Positions 1 to 12,611 of a stretch of DNA of 64,000 nt are shown one piece after another (position 1 is the stretch's first letter; each line of letters opens with the position of its first letter). The notes beneath the pieces are model-generated. The model worked only from the letters and a program-made list of their open reading frames with translations. It made no database searches and was not told the DNA's origin. The DNA is from Ascarosepion bandense (Eukaryota; Mollusca; Cephalopoda; Sepiida; Sepiidae), in contig JBBBDQ010001185.1 in assembly GCA_037127315.1 (NCBI GenBank), positions 1,640,001-1,704,000 of the forward strand, read 5' to 3'. The position numbers and the translations under genes were made by a program.

Positions 1-462
1 CTAATCAGAAGCAATGGAAACAAATGTAAAAGTTGATATATTTCTACTTTCCACAAATGTATAAATACATGTGATTTTCTCTTCAGAGAAGTCATCAACA
101 GGGCGTCTCATCTAGGCAACATGCCTTTTTCATATTCTCTCTCACTCTCTCTTTCACACCGCATTAATTGATTCTCCCCTTTCCAAGCAAATACTTCTCG
201 GCAACAAAAAAGAAAGAAGAACAAAGATATCCTTGCTGCTTTTATTCACACTCAGGACAAATCTTCACTTGTAGTTGGCAAATTGTACACACAACAGCGA
301 GATATGATTTCTCTTTTCTTCACAAATCCATTTCGTCTGAATTTAAAAAACTGAACTTTTAAACACACATTTGTGTTTACAACTTTATGCAGAACTTTCA
401 AACATAATGTTATTTCAAAACAACAAAATTGATTTCATTCTTCTCATTAAAAAAATTAACAC

Positions 463-1530
463 TTAATAATACAAACGAGACCCTTTTATCTTTTGTTCAA
501 GTTTCTGATTCTTTGAGCCTCGAATATTTTGCCGAAAAGCGCTAATAGATTTCTTGTGCAGTTCTTTCAGGACGTAAGAGATCATGGACCTCCACTTATC
601 CCTATCCCTTGCCACTTTTAACAATTTTCTTTTTGGTATCTCTCCCAAATCATGCCCTGCCATCCACTTGCTCATACTCATAAAGTATGTCTTGTGTTAC
701 TTCCCCAGTTTCACTTTCTCTCTATCCGTCCCATGAGTATTAGATTCCCCATGCTCTCCTTCCTCATTACGTGTCCTGGAAACTTAAGTTGTACTCTTCC
801 TGATGTTAAGTATAAGTTTTTTTTTCGTTTGCATCTTCTCCAAAACGTTATCGCTGTTCACATTTTCGGTCAATGGTATTCTCAGCATCTTTCTGTAGAA
901 CAAACTTTCTGTTGATTTGAGTTTTTCCTTCATCTTTGAGGAAATTGTCCAGCATTTGCTGCCATATAGGAGGATGAATATTACATGACAGTCCAGTAAT
1001 CTTTTCTTTGTTTCCAACGAAATCTTCCAGTCTGTCAATACTTTGCTTATCTTTTGAAATGCGTCCCTGGCCATGCCAATGCGCCTTCGGATCCCAGTGT
1101 CACACTTTCCGTCCTCTGTCAAAATACTTACCAGTTATTTAAATTTCTGCACCTGCTTGATTTTAGTATCCTCGGCCTTTGACATTTTAGGCTTTTCTTT
1201 TGCCTCATGACTATACATTCAGTTTTCTTGTAGTTTATGTTTAGCCCTTTCTTCTTGCTTTCCCTTGCTACCTCTCGTGAGAGGTTCTGTATTTTCCTTT
1301 CCGTGCCTGCTATCAGTACTCTATCATCTTCCTATCTTATATTGTTAAGTTTGTGACCGCCAATGACGAATACTCGCAAAACTTCTAGTTCTCTCAGTTT
1401 TGCTGTTCAGGTTCAACAAATCCAGTGACATCCTTGTCTTACACCCCTTTCTATTGTTGTATCTCTGTTGAATTCATTTTCTGTCCGTATGCAGACGGTT
1501 TGCTGCCAGTATAGATTCTTAGACTAATAG
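463..1530 (-). mobile_element. RTE-like LINE, decayed 3' part of the reverse transcriptase ORF
   Basis: Read on the minus strand, this stretch carries the end of a non-LTR reverse transcriptase. About 1510-1430 encodes the GVRQGC block. About 1330 holds the place of the catalytic F/YADD box, here read as R-stop-EDD. 1122-784 encodes the downstream region with the motifs LLYGSKCWT and FYRKMLRIP, and 681-463 the tail with DRDKWRSM. These blocks in this order are typical of RTE/BovB-type LINE ends. Frames change between blocks and a stop replaces the tyrosine of the catalytic box, so the copy is dead. The endonuclease and 5' part are missing. The clade is inferred from motif style only. Confidence 0.75.
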
Positions 1531-1670
1531 GGCGATAATATGATGAGTCAGTGGGTACTGCAGAGTTCTTAAAATTAGGAATTACAGAGAAGGATTTTCA
1601 AAAAGTAGGAATCAGCGTGACAATTGTTGTAAAGTTTGGAAAGCACGGGGGCCAACTCAGGAGCACATTT

Positions 1671-2105
1671 GTTACGGAGCTAATGAGGACGTTAACCCCG
1701 CAAGCAGATTGTGAAAAGTGATTTACAAGCCAAGACAAGAAATGAAAAAGTAATATCGTGTGTAAAATCGGTAGTTTTGTCCTGAAAAGGACAGTTAGAG
1801 AAAACAGTGCAATATTTGGTGTAAGGTTGATAATTTATCCTGAAAAGAACAGCTAGAGACCTTACACCAGATATTGCGCGATCTTCTCTATCTGACAACC
1901 TACCTACCCGTCTGGCGACACATAGGCCTGCTCTATCAATAAGAAACCCGTGTTTCCAGACTCATTTCAAACAAATTGTATTATTTGGCTGCCAAATAAA
2001 ATTTGGCTTTAATTTTACCCACCGATCTTGCCATTTCTTTCCTTGGCTTCTAAATCGCTTTTCACAATCTGCTTGCAGGGCTAACGTCCTCATTAGCTCT
2101 GCAAC
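1671..2105. repeat. Foldback repeat with ~74-bp inverted arms
   Basis: Positions 1671-1744 and 2031-2105 are near-perfect reverse complements, both containing the block TTTTCACAATCTGCTTGC on one strand or the other. Inside lies a smaller inverted pair (1809-1827 against 1859-1877) and a direct repeat of TCCTGAAAAG. No coding capacity is seen. It looks like a foldback or MITE-type element, or an aberrant duplication of a retroelement end. Confidence 0.6.
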
Positions 2106-2530
2106 AAGCATCAATGTGCAAACGATCTAGCCAAAAGATTCTACTGATCCCTAAAAACGTATCTCCTGTCAACCAAGCTCGACATTGGCAACTAGGTCGA
2201 CAATCTCCTTTTGACTATGCTTTCCCTGCAAAATATCTTCAAAACTATTCGGCTGCTGAGCTCGTGTTCGGTATGACTCTCTCCTTAGCGGGGCAATAAA
2301 TTCACATGACAGTCAAACTACTTCCTTAACATCATTCAATTCCTCAATGAATATCCTAAGTATTTTATTATCGATGCTGACAATGTTGACTCCAAACATG
2401 CAGATGATCCGAATGTCCCTCACGTTCCTTTAGGACGACGAGAGGAAACCTTTTACATCCACTTGCCTTATGGGGATATAGTTTAGAAATGATATCGGCA
2501 ACGAAATAGCAATAAACTTTAGATTTTTCG
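2106..2530 (+). pseudogene. Ty3/gypsy integrase C-terminal remnant
   Basis: The frame at 2235-2296 reads SAAELVFGMTLSLAG, the conserved block that follows the integrase catalytic core in Ty3/gypsy elements. About 2430-2470 gives a weak match to the later basic segment ([10 protein letters not shown]) after a frame change. Nothing upstream of this block is preserved. It abuts the foldback repeat. The call rests mainly on one motif. Confidence 0.45.
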
Positions 2531-3390
2531 ACTCTTCAAACGTTTTTAATTAATGTAAGAAACATTTGTGATGAACAGTAAAGGGATAAATTTCAAAGTC
2601 ATACTGAAAAATTACAATGATTTTTTGTAAAATATATATTACGAATATAGTTCTTTTTCTATTCTGAAAGGACATAATGAGTTTTATTAAATTATTTAAA
2701 CACCAACTCTCAACAAAATCTATCTTAGGGGTTTTATTTAATTATTTTTGTTAAAATTCAAAATTAATTTTCAGTATGTTCTCACGAGTTATCGAAAAGA
2801 AGGACATTGAAATAGACCCCCAAAATAATATTCCACAAGTTTTTTTTTAATAAAATAACCTATTTAATATGCAATTCATTAATTAATGAATGTGTCATGT
2901 TTCGCACTTCTTTGTGTTTAATGGTAGTCATAGCACAGCTCTGCGTGTTATGTGAGATGACAGTGTTTTCTGTTTCTTACCTCTCCAGTTATTCTTTATT
3001 TATACTTGCTTATTAATTTGTATAGAATACCACACCTCTCTGAACCGAAGAGGTCGTACAACCTTGTTTTTTTTTTACTACTCTTGATTATTTTTGTACT
3101 GTATTGTTCTTCTTGTCTTTCTTGTTTTCTCTTTACTGGTGATCTTGGTATCTCTTCATTTTCTTCTTCATATTTATCTGTCTTTTCTTTCTCACTTTCT
3201 TCCATTTCCTGCTCTGTCCCACTTCAGTAACTTTCAGCCTCTTCTTGTTCCTAACCTTCCATTTCCACATCCTTCAGCTCGTTTCTGCTTTTGAACTGAT
3301 CTGCATGTGCCAGTATGTGTTGTTGCTTTTTTTATGTATAGCCGTGTTGTGTCCTTTTGTATAAGGAAATTTACTTCTTCTGGATTCACC
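2531..3390. other. AT-rich stretch without recognisable genes
   Basis: No gene is recognised. The sequence is AT-rich with a T/C-rich run at 3060-3200 that produces spurious open frames. The right part may be the degraded 3' end of the minus-strand gypsy element that follows, but no LTR could be delimited. Confidence 0.5.
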
Positions 3391-3402
3391 TCTTTATTCT
3401 TT

Positions 3403-3900
3403 CTATACCATACATTTTCTTTCGTCGTAAAGAACAAAGTTATGGGGGCTCTGAATTCCTATTAATGCCGAAGGGCTCAGTTTCCTTCCCGCATGCAGAA
3501 TGGATCTGTAACAGAAGAGCATTTTTGGTAAATATGCTTCTATGTTTCCATTAAGTGGTGAGAATGCTTTCAATCCAATTTTCACCATTTGTACCACTCT
3601 TTCCACGCTGATTGTGGGTGATATGTTGGTGTCATGTGTGGGATGCAGCCAATTTGTTTTAACGTTGAATATAAGTTTTCATTGCAGGTGCATTTTCGGT
3701 GATATTGTTTGAGGTACACCATTCCTTGAAAATATAGTTTTTAGTATTTGCTTTGTTATGGTGGCTTTTCTGTCTTTTACTCTGACAACTTCTGGCCATC
3801 CTGAATATGATTCCACTATTACTAAGAATAATCTCCAATCTTTGATATGTGCGTGATCCATGTAGACCCACAGCTCTTCTTCCTTGGGCCATAAGTGAAT
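3403..3900 (-). pseudogene. Ty3/gypsy integrase fragment
   Basis: 3861-3679 encodes MDHAHIKDWRLFLVIVESY and SGWPEV, the first catalytic aspartate region of the integrase core. 3606-3403 encodes MERVVQMVKIGLKAF and a following YRSILHAG...SPSAL block, the region around the catalytic glutamate and just after it. The frame changes between the two pieces near 3680-3610. The zinc-binding domain upstream (about 4000-3900) is barely recognisable. Confidence 0.75.
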
Positions 3901-5059
3901 TTTTGCTTGTTTGACGTTTTTTATTTATTTCTGCACATTTTGGTCATTTATTAACGTATTCCTTTTCGTCTTTAGAATATCTTGGCCACCAAGTTTGTAA
4001 CTTTAGTCTTCTTTGCATTGCTGTTATGCCACAATGTGCATCATCATGTACTTCTTTTAATATGTCCCTTCTCAGTATTTGTGGAGCTACAATTACATAT
4101 CCATTGCATATTATGCCATTTTATGTGGTTAGTTTGTGCTTTGTTTCCCTAAAGGGTCGCTCTGCCATCGAACAATTGCTCTATGTATTATTTTTTATTC
4201 TCCCTATTATTCTGCTTAATATTGGGCCTTGCTTTGTTTCTATTTTTAGTCTATTTAGAGGAAGAACATCCGTTTCCACTCAGTATTTGTTTATTTTCAG
4301 TAATTTTTGTTCTTCTTGTTTCATTCTTGAACTGTAATCTTGATAAAGCGTCACCATGAAAAATAGTGTTCCATTTTCCGTATACTATATCGAATTCAAA
4401 TGCCATGATTTTTATTGCTTATCTTGAAATCCTTGATGATGTGACTTTTGGTAATACTTTTCTCGGATTAAACCTGATCCAAATTTAATAAGAACTTTCT
4501 TTCTTTCAAAAAGTATCGTGTCCTTCCCATGCTCCATACAATTGCTAGCGCTTCTTTTTCAATATTCGCGTAGTTACTTTCTGCTGACATGAAACTTTTT
4601 ATATGTACGTGATTGTGTGTTCTTCTTGTAATAAAACAGTAGCAAACGTCTTTTCATTTGCGTCAGTGGTCAACGTTATTATTATTTTGTTTTTTTGTGG
4701 ATCAAACATTTGTATTGTTGGTTTGCTCCTCAATATTCTTTAGTGTTTCAAAAGTTTGCTTTTGCGTTCAATCAAATTCATTGTTTTTTCTTCTTTTTTT
4801 GCAAATGGCTCTATTATGTCTCTGTATCTTGGTATGTATTTACTATAAAACTTTATCAGCCCCCAAAAGAATTCTAATTATTTTTTATTTGTGGGAGCAG
4901 CTATTTCTGTTATTTTCTTTGTTAGTCTATCATTGGGTGATATGCTTTGTTTTAATATTTGATATACTAAATAGATATATTCATACAGTCAAAATTACAT
5001 TTGTCTTTGTTTATGGTCAAGCCTGCCTGTTTTTAATCTCACTAAAATTTGATCTGTTT

Positions 5060-5663
5060 TTATATTTTAAATTTTCTTTGGTTCTTGCCGCTACATCTAT
5101 ATTGTCCTGGTGTATTATCATATTCTTTTGTCTTTATTAATAAGACTTTTTCAATTCTTTTGTGAAAAATATGGTTGGAAGTTTTTATCCCAAATGGTAG
5201 ACGAATCAATCTTACGAAGCATCTAGCGGTGTTTATCGTAGTTATTTCCTTGAATTTCTCGTCAATTTCTATTTGATTGTATGCTGACTTGAGACCAATT
5301 TTTACAAAGTACTCTATTTTTGCTAACTCGTGGCTCACAGTTTCGATATTTGTCAAAGAAAATGAGTTTGAACACATCTGGTAATTTACCCCATCTTGTA
5401 ATCTTGATTCTTACATCACCGTCAGGTTTCTTTATCGCTACTATCGGTAACGCCCAATTACTATCACCTTGAGTTACCCTTTCTAGTGTACCTTGTATCA
5501 TTTTGTTTAATTTGGTTACTACCAAAGGCAGGATATGAAGTGGAACTTTTCTTGACTCTATATACTTTTGGTGACAGCTTTCCTCTAGTCGAATGCTTGT
5601 TTTATAGACATTCAATAATCCTATTTCATTTCCTTCTGCTTCCATTGAATTGATTAGACTCAC
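5060..5663 (-). pseudogene. Ty3/gypsy reverse transcriptase fragment
   Basis: Two overlapping minus-strand frames (5663-5262 and 5377-5060) together cover the fingers and palm. Visible motifs are WALPIVAIKKPDGDVRI, the catalytic-region equivalent KIGLKSAYNQIEID, and RLPFGIKTSNHIF. A frameshift lies near 5380. The YxDD box region near 5090 is out of frame and altered. Activity is not expected. Confidence 0.8.
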
Positions 5664-5699
5664 TGTATCTACTTTTAATTCATCAAACCCTAATAATCC

Positions 5700-5945
5700 G
5701 TGGCCTTTATTTTGCTTGCTACAACTGTAATGGAAATTATTTCAAAACACTTGTCGATTTCAAAATCGACTTGAAATGTACCCATTGTTTTTATGGCCGT
5801 TCCATCATATTGCTTTAATTGTACGATACTTTTTTAAAATGTAGGCCGTCCTTATTTTATCCAGAATGATTTTGGTATCAACGTAACTTCACTGCCTGTA
5901 TCAACTTGCATGTTGAATACTTGGCCATTTATCTTTATTTTTTCT
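5700..5945 (-). pseudogene. Retrotransposon aspartic protease fragment
   Basis: The minus-strand frame near 5935-5870 reads MQVDTGSEVTLIP, the active-site DTG/S loop of retroelement aspartic proteases, preceded by the usual hydrophobic strand. In-frame stops follow within about 10 codons (near 5855 and 5837), so no functional dimer subunit could be made. It lies between the gag knuckle and the reverse transcriptase. Confidence 0.7.
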
Positions 5946-6156
5946 CTATCGCTTTTTGTGTTTTCCTTGTAAATATTTTAGTTTCTTCTTCGGAAGAGGA
6001 GGTTTGAACCGTTTTTAATTTTTCTGTTTGCATTTCGTATTTGCATGCGATATGAATATGATCACTTTTTTTGCAATTTGAGCATATTTTTTCTAGAACT
6101 GGACATTTGCACTTGTCTCTCTCTCTCTCTCTCTCTCTCTCGTGATATTCCCTCAA
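5935..6156 (-). pseudogene. gag C-terminal fragment with CCHC zinc knuckle
   Basis: The fragment contains CSNCKKSDHIHIAC, which fits the retroviral CX2CX4HX4C nucleic-acid-binding knuckle. It is followed by a charged tail. Its N-terminal ERERERER run is an artefact of the CT microsatellite at 6114-6142. It lies immediately upstream of the protease of the same minus-strand element. Confidence 0.7.
6114..6142. repeat. (CT)n microsatellite
   Basis: About 14 perfect CT dinucleotides, lying within the gag knuckle frame of the minus-strand gypsy copy. Confidence 0.95.
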
Positions 6157-6249
6157 TATCTAGAATTAATTGTGGATTTGATCATGCTTGCTCTGTACGT
6201 ATCGAATTCTTCTTTTGGTTGATTAAATTCTCCAATCAACTCTAATTGT

Positions 6250-7640
6250 TGCAAAAAAAATGACGCTAGCTTCCAAGCTCATTTTGCAACTTTAATTTAC
6301 CTAAGAAGAATCAATTCATCTTCTATAGTCATTTCAACTTTTGAACTTTTCAAATTCACAATACTTGGCTCGTTCTTTGAATCTATATAAGTATTGTATA
6401 ATGAACTCATTTGGTGCATGTCTTGTTTCTAAAAACATGGTTCTGTAGTGAACAAAACAATTTCTACATTTAAAAATTAAAATGCTAAGCACTGACTCAT
6501 TCATTTTGTTAGAAAGAAACGAATTTACTCGAATTTACAAAACCTTCCTTGCCACACATGCAAAAGCGAATCCAAAACAAAACTCGTGAAATTTCACACC
6601 TCAAATGGAAATGTTTTTCAGCTAACAGAAAATTAGGGAACATCTAAAAATAAAATTCAAATAATCTTCAGTTATCAGAAACAAATTCTTTTTACGGACT
6701 TTTTTCATGAGTCGACGCGAAATTCGTTTGTCGTCAAATGGAATGGCCAGAATCACATACGAGAGTTAATTCCCAAATGATCTTTTCGATCCCCAGAAAC
6801 GAAAAAAAAAAGACGGAGCAAATTTGATTGTCGCCAGAGAGAAGAATACGAGCGTAATTAATATGTACCCTTGACAAACGTCAAGCGAATTTTATTATTA
6901 TTATAGATTTCATTCTCCCTCACCTCTTTATTCTCATGGTTCACCCCCTGTCTTTTATTATACTTGATAACAACACAGAATCCTTTAAGATTGAGCAAAT
7001 ACTTCAAAGACACTCCTTACGTAAAGATAACGCTCATACATACACACTTATGTTACTGCCTACGTACACATAAACTCATTCTTGCAAGGACTACTACAAA
7101 CATTTTACCGACCTTGTACTAACTAAAATACAATACTTTTATTTGTAAAAACTTTAATTGATTTATATATATATATATATATTCGTTGTTTCAATTTACA
7201 ATTTGATTTTCTTGTTTTATACCCCTCTTATGGTAGGCTACTTAACTAACAAGGCCAATTTAATAAACATTAACCATCTTTCTACTTCTTCAGTTCTTTC
7301 AGCGAATAACATTTTTTTGTCTTGTGTTCTTTTTTTATAATTTTCACAGTTTCTTCAAATGTCATTTATTCTAATTCTAATTCGCTCGGATAACACATTG
7401 TCAAAATTTTCTTCATAGTTTCGCACCCAACTGTAGCAAAAAACAAATCAGTTATCTCATTTTCTCCTCCGTCGGTCTTTGTATCTCTTAATTCTTTTAT
7501 CCTTTTAAATGCAACAAAAGTTTTTTATCCATGTTTTTATGTGTTCTGGGACATCCAGCAAATTTAAGGATCCTGTGACACATGAACATACATATGGAAA
7601 CACACACAGAACGGTTGCAACAAAATTTAATACAAAAGTA
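6250..7640. other. AT-rich intergenic sequence with short (TA)n
   Basis: No gene or recognised repeat is seen, apart from a (TA)n run at about 7163-7182. The stretch may contain unrecognised LTR or leader sequence of the gypsy elements on either side, but no paired LTR was found. Confidence 0.5.
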
Positions 7641-9740
7641 TTTAATTACATGCATAATTCCTCCTACAAAAACAGTAACCTTCTGACATCTATTTGTTTT
7701 GCCTTACGTGCCGCTAACGGCAGTAGGATTAGTATGGCCAAAAATCGTTAACATTAGACTTAGGATTGCGTAGATCTTTTTCATGGCTATTTACGGTTGC
7801 GGATGTGAAAATACCTATTTTTGGTGCAGATCTTTTAGCTCATTATCAACTTTCCATCGACATGTGCACACACACGCTCCGAGATAATACCACTAATATA
7901 AAGCGTCCAGGAACTTTGTCATCACAAACATCTACGAGAATTTGTGTAACTGTGTAGCCTAGTAATAACCATGAATTACAGATCATATTAGATCAATTTC
8001 CCTCAATTACTAAGCCTTTTACCCTTATGGAAGAAGTGAAGCATAAAACCGTTCATCATATAAAAACGACTGGTCTGCCTGATTCTTCGCCACCTAGGAG
8101 ACTCCGGCCTGGTATGTATAGGGAGGCGAAGGCGGAGTTTCAACACATGTTGGACCTAGGGATAATTCGCCCTTCCTCTAGCCCTTATACGTCACCGCTT
8201 CACATGGTACCTAAACAACAGAAGGGGATTGGCGACCCTGTGGAGATTTCCGGCGTCTTAATGCTCAAACAATCTCGGATAAATACCCAGTTCTTAACCC
8301 AGCGGATTTCGCCGTGACATTAAAAGGGGCACAAATTTTTACAAAGTTAGATCTACGCAAGGCATTCTATCAAATCCCAGTCGCTGATGAGGATATAGCG
8401 AAGACAGCCATTACTACTCCCTTCGGTCTATACGAGTTTTTACGCATGTCATTTGGTCTTAGGAATGCGGCACAGTCCTTTCAGAGGCTGAATGATGAAG
8501 CACTCCATGGCTTAAACTACTCATTTGCATATGTGGACGATCTCCTGATAGCTAGTAATAACAAGGATGAGCACATGCAACATATCAGTCAAGTTTTTCA
8601 ACGTCTGGATCATTACGGTCTAAGAATAAATCCAGAGAAATGTGTTTTCGCAGTTCCCAGCATAATTTTCCTTGGACATAAAATAGACGGCACTGGAATC
8701 ACTTCGATGCCACAAAAGGTAGAAGCCATCCAAAATTTTCCAAAGCCAGAAAAACTCCGTCAATTGAGAAGATTCATAGGTCTCATTAATTATTATAGAC
8801 AGTTTTTCCCAACTGTTCTCAGCTACTAGCACCCTCTATCAGATCTATTAAAAAAAAGGAAAAAGAACGCCAAGATAACTTTGACAGATGCTGCACTTTC
8901 TGCTTTCAATAATGCCAAAACTGCACTAATTTTACAAAACTATCTTATATCCGAGATCAGCCGAACTCTTCTCTATCCTTAACAACAGACGTATCTACCG
9001 ATGCTATTGGTGCTGTAATTCACGAGCATACTAGTCAGGAAATAGTGCCAATATCATGCTATTCAATGAAACTTTCGCCTACACAGAAGTATAGTACCTT
9101 TTCTAGAGAGCTTCTAGCAATTTACGCATCGATCAAACATTTCCGCTATCTCCTTGAAGGGCGTGAGTTTGTGATATTTACAGATCACAAGCCATTAGTA
9201 TACGCTTTACAAACCAAATCAGACAAATCTTATGCTGATATTTTATCCAGTGTATCACAAGTTCTCGACCTCGTTTTTTGCAAACGAACAAAATGGTGAC
9301 TACACCCTTCAACAACTACATTCAGACAGACACGTCATTAAAGTTTGAAAAACGACCTTTGCCTTTTAGCGATAAACGGATATGGTGTGACGTCATTACT
9401 CCAAATCCACGGCCAATTGTACCCACAAACATGCGGAGACAACTCTTTGATCACTTCCACTCAATGTCTCACCCTGGTCGTTGTGGTACATCCAGGTTAA
9501 TCTCTGATAGATTCGTATGGCCATCTATGAGTATAGATAAAAACTGAACACAGCATTGCGTTACTTGTCAAAAAACCAAAGTCCACCGTCATATCAAATC
9601 ACCTCCAGGCACATTTTCGGAACCTGATAAACGCTTTAGTCCACCTTGACTTCGTTGGTCCTCTACCGGACAGCCAAGGTTATTAATACATACTGTCCAT
9701 CATAGATCTCAGTAGGTCTATTTTCATAGCCCGGGCCAAG
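7640..9740 (+). mobile_element. Decayed Ty3/gypsy pol (protease, RT, RNase H, integrase start)
   Basis: Domains in order: protease C-terminal half (about 7700-7950, with LRAANGSRI and IFGADLLAHYQLSID); RT fingers at 8027-8250 (GIIRPSSSPYTSPLHMVPK); RT palm at 8314-8829 with FTKLDLRKAFYQIPVA and an intact FAYVDDLLIAS; RNase H at 8980-9300 (FSRELLAIYASIKHFRYLLEG, FTDHKPLVYAL order); the integrase HHCC finger at 9440-9580 (HSMSHPGRCG, HCVTCQ); then the first core aspartate block near 9640 (DFVGPLPDSQG). Frameshifts near 8240 and 9290, stops at 8827 and 9546 and a truncated core make it a pseudo-element. gag and LTRs were not found. It ends where a LINE fragment begins. Confidence 0.9.
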
Positions 9741-9844
9741 AAATTAGTATCAAATGAATGCGAGCTTCATCAGACAATCAACCTAATGAGTCAAATAACG
9801 AAACACTATTCAAATTATAAAGAATTTATACTCAGAATTATATA

Positions 9845-10085
9845 AAAAAGAGCAATGCAAATGTTGAATGTATACTCATGTTTTATAGATTATGCAAAAG
9901 CGTTTGATAAGGTACGGCAAGTTCTTTGTTTGAACTGCTAGGTAAGCTAGATTTATTTTAGACGAATATTAGAATATTCCAGAACTTATACTGGGAGCAA
10001 ACCCCTGCATACAGATAGAAAATAAATTCAGTAAATACACAAAAACAGAAAGGGGCATAAGACAAGTTTGTGTCTTCTCATCGAA
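9845..10085 (+). mobile_element. RTE-like LINE reverse transcriptase fragment
   Basis: Short frames read FIDYAKAFDKV (about 9890) and QNLYWEQTPA (about 9980), followed by a degraded GVRQGC-like block near 10060. These blocks are collinear with the LINE family at 463-1530 but overlap it only at the GVRQGC side. Stops and indels separate them. It is truncated at both ends; a SINE lies directly downstream. Confidence 0.65.
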
Positions 10086-10125
10086 CTTATTCACCCTTTA
10101 TTGTGGTTGCATCTTATGGGAACAG

Positions 10126-10430
10126 TAGGGTTGTGGTGCATTGGATATCGGCTCGGAACGAGAAATCGGGGAGCCGAGTTCGAATTCCAGTTGAATTCAT
10201 TTCATTCACTTACGCACAAATACCCTTGGGAAAGGTATTAATCCGTCTATTCCTTCCAGTTATGGGTTAAATAACAGGACAGATTGGGTTCTATAGCTTT
10301 GGTCGGCAACCAGTCTACCGCAGAAAGCAATGGCAACCTACTGCGGGATAATCTTCTGCCCAGTCAGTCATGTCTCTTTCGAGACATGATCGCCCAAGCG
10401 TGTATCACGTATGGCACTTAACTGACTGAT
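10126..10430 (+). mobile_element. tRNA-derived SINE (family 1, copy 1)
   Basis: The left part is tRNA-like: an A-box-like TTGTGGTGCATTGG and, about 45 bp later, a B box GAGTTCGAATTCC. A conserved body follows, with CTACTGCGGGATAATC and TCTTTCGAGACATGATC, ending near AACTGACTGA. Two more copies lie at 15832-16106 (reverse) and 48556-48850. Together they support a polymerase III SINE family. Confidence 0.85.
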
Positions 10431-12115
10431 TGAGAGAAAGAGAGTTGAACAATACCATTTTCATTCCCAAAGTCAAATATTTCAGTATCAAAGCAAATAA
10501 CATAGTTGTCAAGTGAGGTAAGATGTGGCTTTCTTTGTGCAATATACATATTCCACAAAGAGAGATTTCGTCTTCCATCCAAACGGGCTAGCTTCATCAA
10601 TGCAACTTATCCATCATGTATAAAGTGCTCCTTGAAAACTACCTGGGTGAAACAAAAAACAAAAGTATCAATGGCACGTATAGCAGCACATATTATTGAT
10701 TGGCCACAGCCAACAGAAGTAACATATTCAACTTGTTTTTTTTTTTATTGCCACAAAACTTCAAGGTTTCTGAACCGGTTTTTTCATATATAATATATCT
10801 TCTGCTTGAAACTTGTTGCGGTGAGTGGCTTTCGCAAATTTAGGTAATAAACAATATCGACTGTTTTGAGACTTGGAGTCCAAGCCCAGTTACATATACA
10901 GATAAATATGTATGGCGTTTGATGAAAGCGGCAAACGAATTTGATCATGAATTTTAATTAGAAATCTTTGGCACACCGAAGTGCGAGAAGCTTTATTTCT
11001 TTTGACGATAAGATAAAATATATTTTGATGCTACAATGTTGGAGTTTTTAATTTCTTTTCTTGTTTACCTCTAAAACTTGATTTGTTTTAATTAGTTTAA
11101 CAATATTTTTTTCGCGTTCTTTCTTTGGTAAGAAAGATAGCGTCTTGAAATGTTTCTACTGCACTGAATCCACTTCTTTCAAGAAACACTCGATTCATTG
11201 TATTTGTTCTATCATACGGAATATTTAAACTCTGGCATATTTTCTTTTTATTGGTCCACACCATACTTAAAAACATTCAAAAGAATATGTAATAAAGGTG
11301 CCTGTCATGGATCTGTTTCCTACTGAAAGATTAAATATATAATACTTCGTATTATATAGCTTGAAACGAGAGAAAACTATGTATATACGGTATTTAAATA
11401 TATAAAATTTCTATGAGTACAGATTAGTTCTAAAATCGTGTGTAAATTTCTTAAAAGTGGTGGAATTTAAAACAAAACATAACCAGTACCCACGTATATA
11501 GCATATTAAAACACGCCTAAAATATATTTTTACACAATAACAGACAATTAACTAGAGAATATGTTTGTGTCTATAAAGTTTGTGTAGGAGAAATAAGAAA
11601 GAAAAGTAATACGTTGAAATTGTTGGGGACACTTTTTTCCATGCTCGACTACATCTTATAACTGCAGTTATAAGAAGAAAAGAGAGATTGAGTCAGAATA
11701 TTTATAGGCTTAAGGAGCGTCTCGCAACGACTGTTTTTAATAAAGTCAAAAGGGGTAAGCCACAATCCTATTTTTCTCAGGTATACTTTCGGAGAAATTT
11801 AAAAAAAATAAAAACCCACAGATTTCGACTTTCAGAAGCAGAGATGAGGTTTCTTCAAGTTGTTCAAACACAAGAGAAAACATAGATTTTTCCTTCCACC
11901 ACTAGCACGCGCTGGAAAAACCCGTGTCGGTAACTTCAAACAAATCATCACCACCAGCAACAGCTTGGATAGTTAGAGAATCTTCAATAAAAAGATAAAT
12001 AGCTGACAATGAATAGCGACTACTCAAATGTATTTTCTCAACTACAGCTTTGACTGAAGACCAACTACTCAAAAATGTTTTCTTAATCACAAATTTTCTG
12101 TGGACAAACTACCTA
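10431..12115. other. AT-rich sequence without recognised genes
   Basis: Short open frames at 10506-10793 and 11688-11885 show no family motif and lack coding context. No repeat shared with the rest of the window was noticed here. Confidence 0.5.
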
Positions 12116-12119
12116 AAGA

Positions 12120-12550
12120 CTAACTATCTTACTCCTTTTTGACTCTTTTTGAATACTCTGATGTATCTCAAACAGAAATTATATTGACTGGAATCTAAAA
12201 TTTTTCAATTATTTTTTTTTCAATTTTTCAGCCATTTTTGAGCGATCGACACATATGTAAATAGAAATTAATTCTCGTTTTTAAAAATCTTGCAAAAATA
12301 AAATATGCATCTATGACATATTTTTATAAAAATTATCAAATTTAATGTTAAAATCATCTGACTTACAGAAGTAGTACTTATTTATAGCATGGAATTTGGA
12401 ATAAAACTCTTTCTTAAATAAAGTATTGCACTTTTTGACCTTTCCCTCGTATTTGACATGTTAATGACAGCTCGACAGATGCGAGATAAGATAAGTGTAT
12501 GGCGACCGGAATTGATAATATTGTCCAAAACCGTGAAACACATGACCCTT

Positions 12551-12611
<61 letters not shown>

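Larger units (their letters stand above)
3390..6160 (-). mobile_element. Decayed Ty3/gypsy retrotransposon (gag end to integrase)
   Basis: Read on the minus strand, the order is gag zinc knuckle (6156-5935), protease (about 5940-5700), reverse transcriptase (5663-5060), a poorly preserved RNase H region, then integrase (about 3900-3403). This order defines the Ty3/gypsy type. The wording of the integrase (MDHAHI, SYSGWPEV) resembles the K02A2.6-type gypsy group. Several frameshifts and in-frame stops break every domain and no LTRs were recognised, so this is an old immobile copy. Confidence 0.85.

Noticed and set aside
4658..5140. 160-codon plus-strand hydrophobic frame as a membrane protein
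   Set aside because: It is antisense to the decayed gypsy RNase H/RT region and owes its Phe/Leu richness to AT-rich antisense sequence.
12414..12608. Cys/Val repeat frame over the AC tract
   Set aside because: It is a microsatellite translation only.
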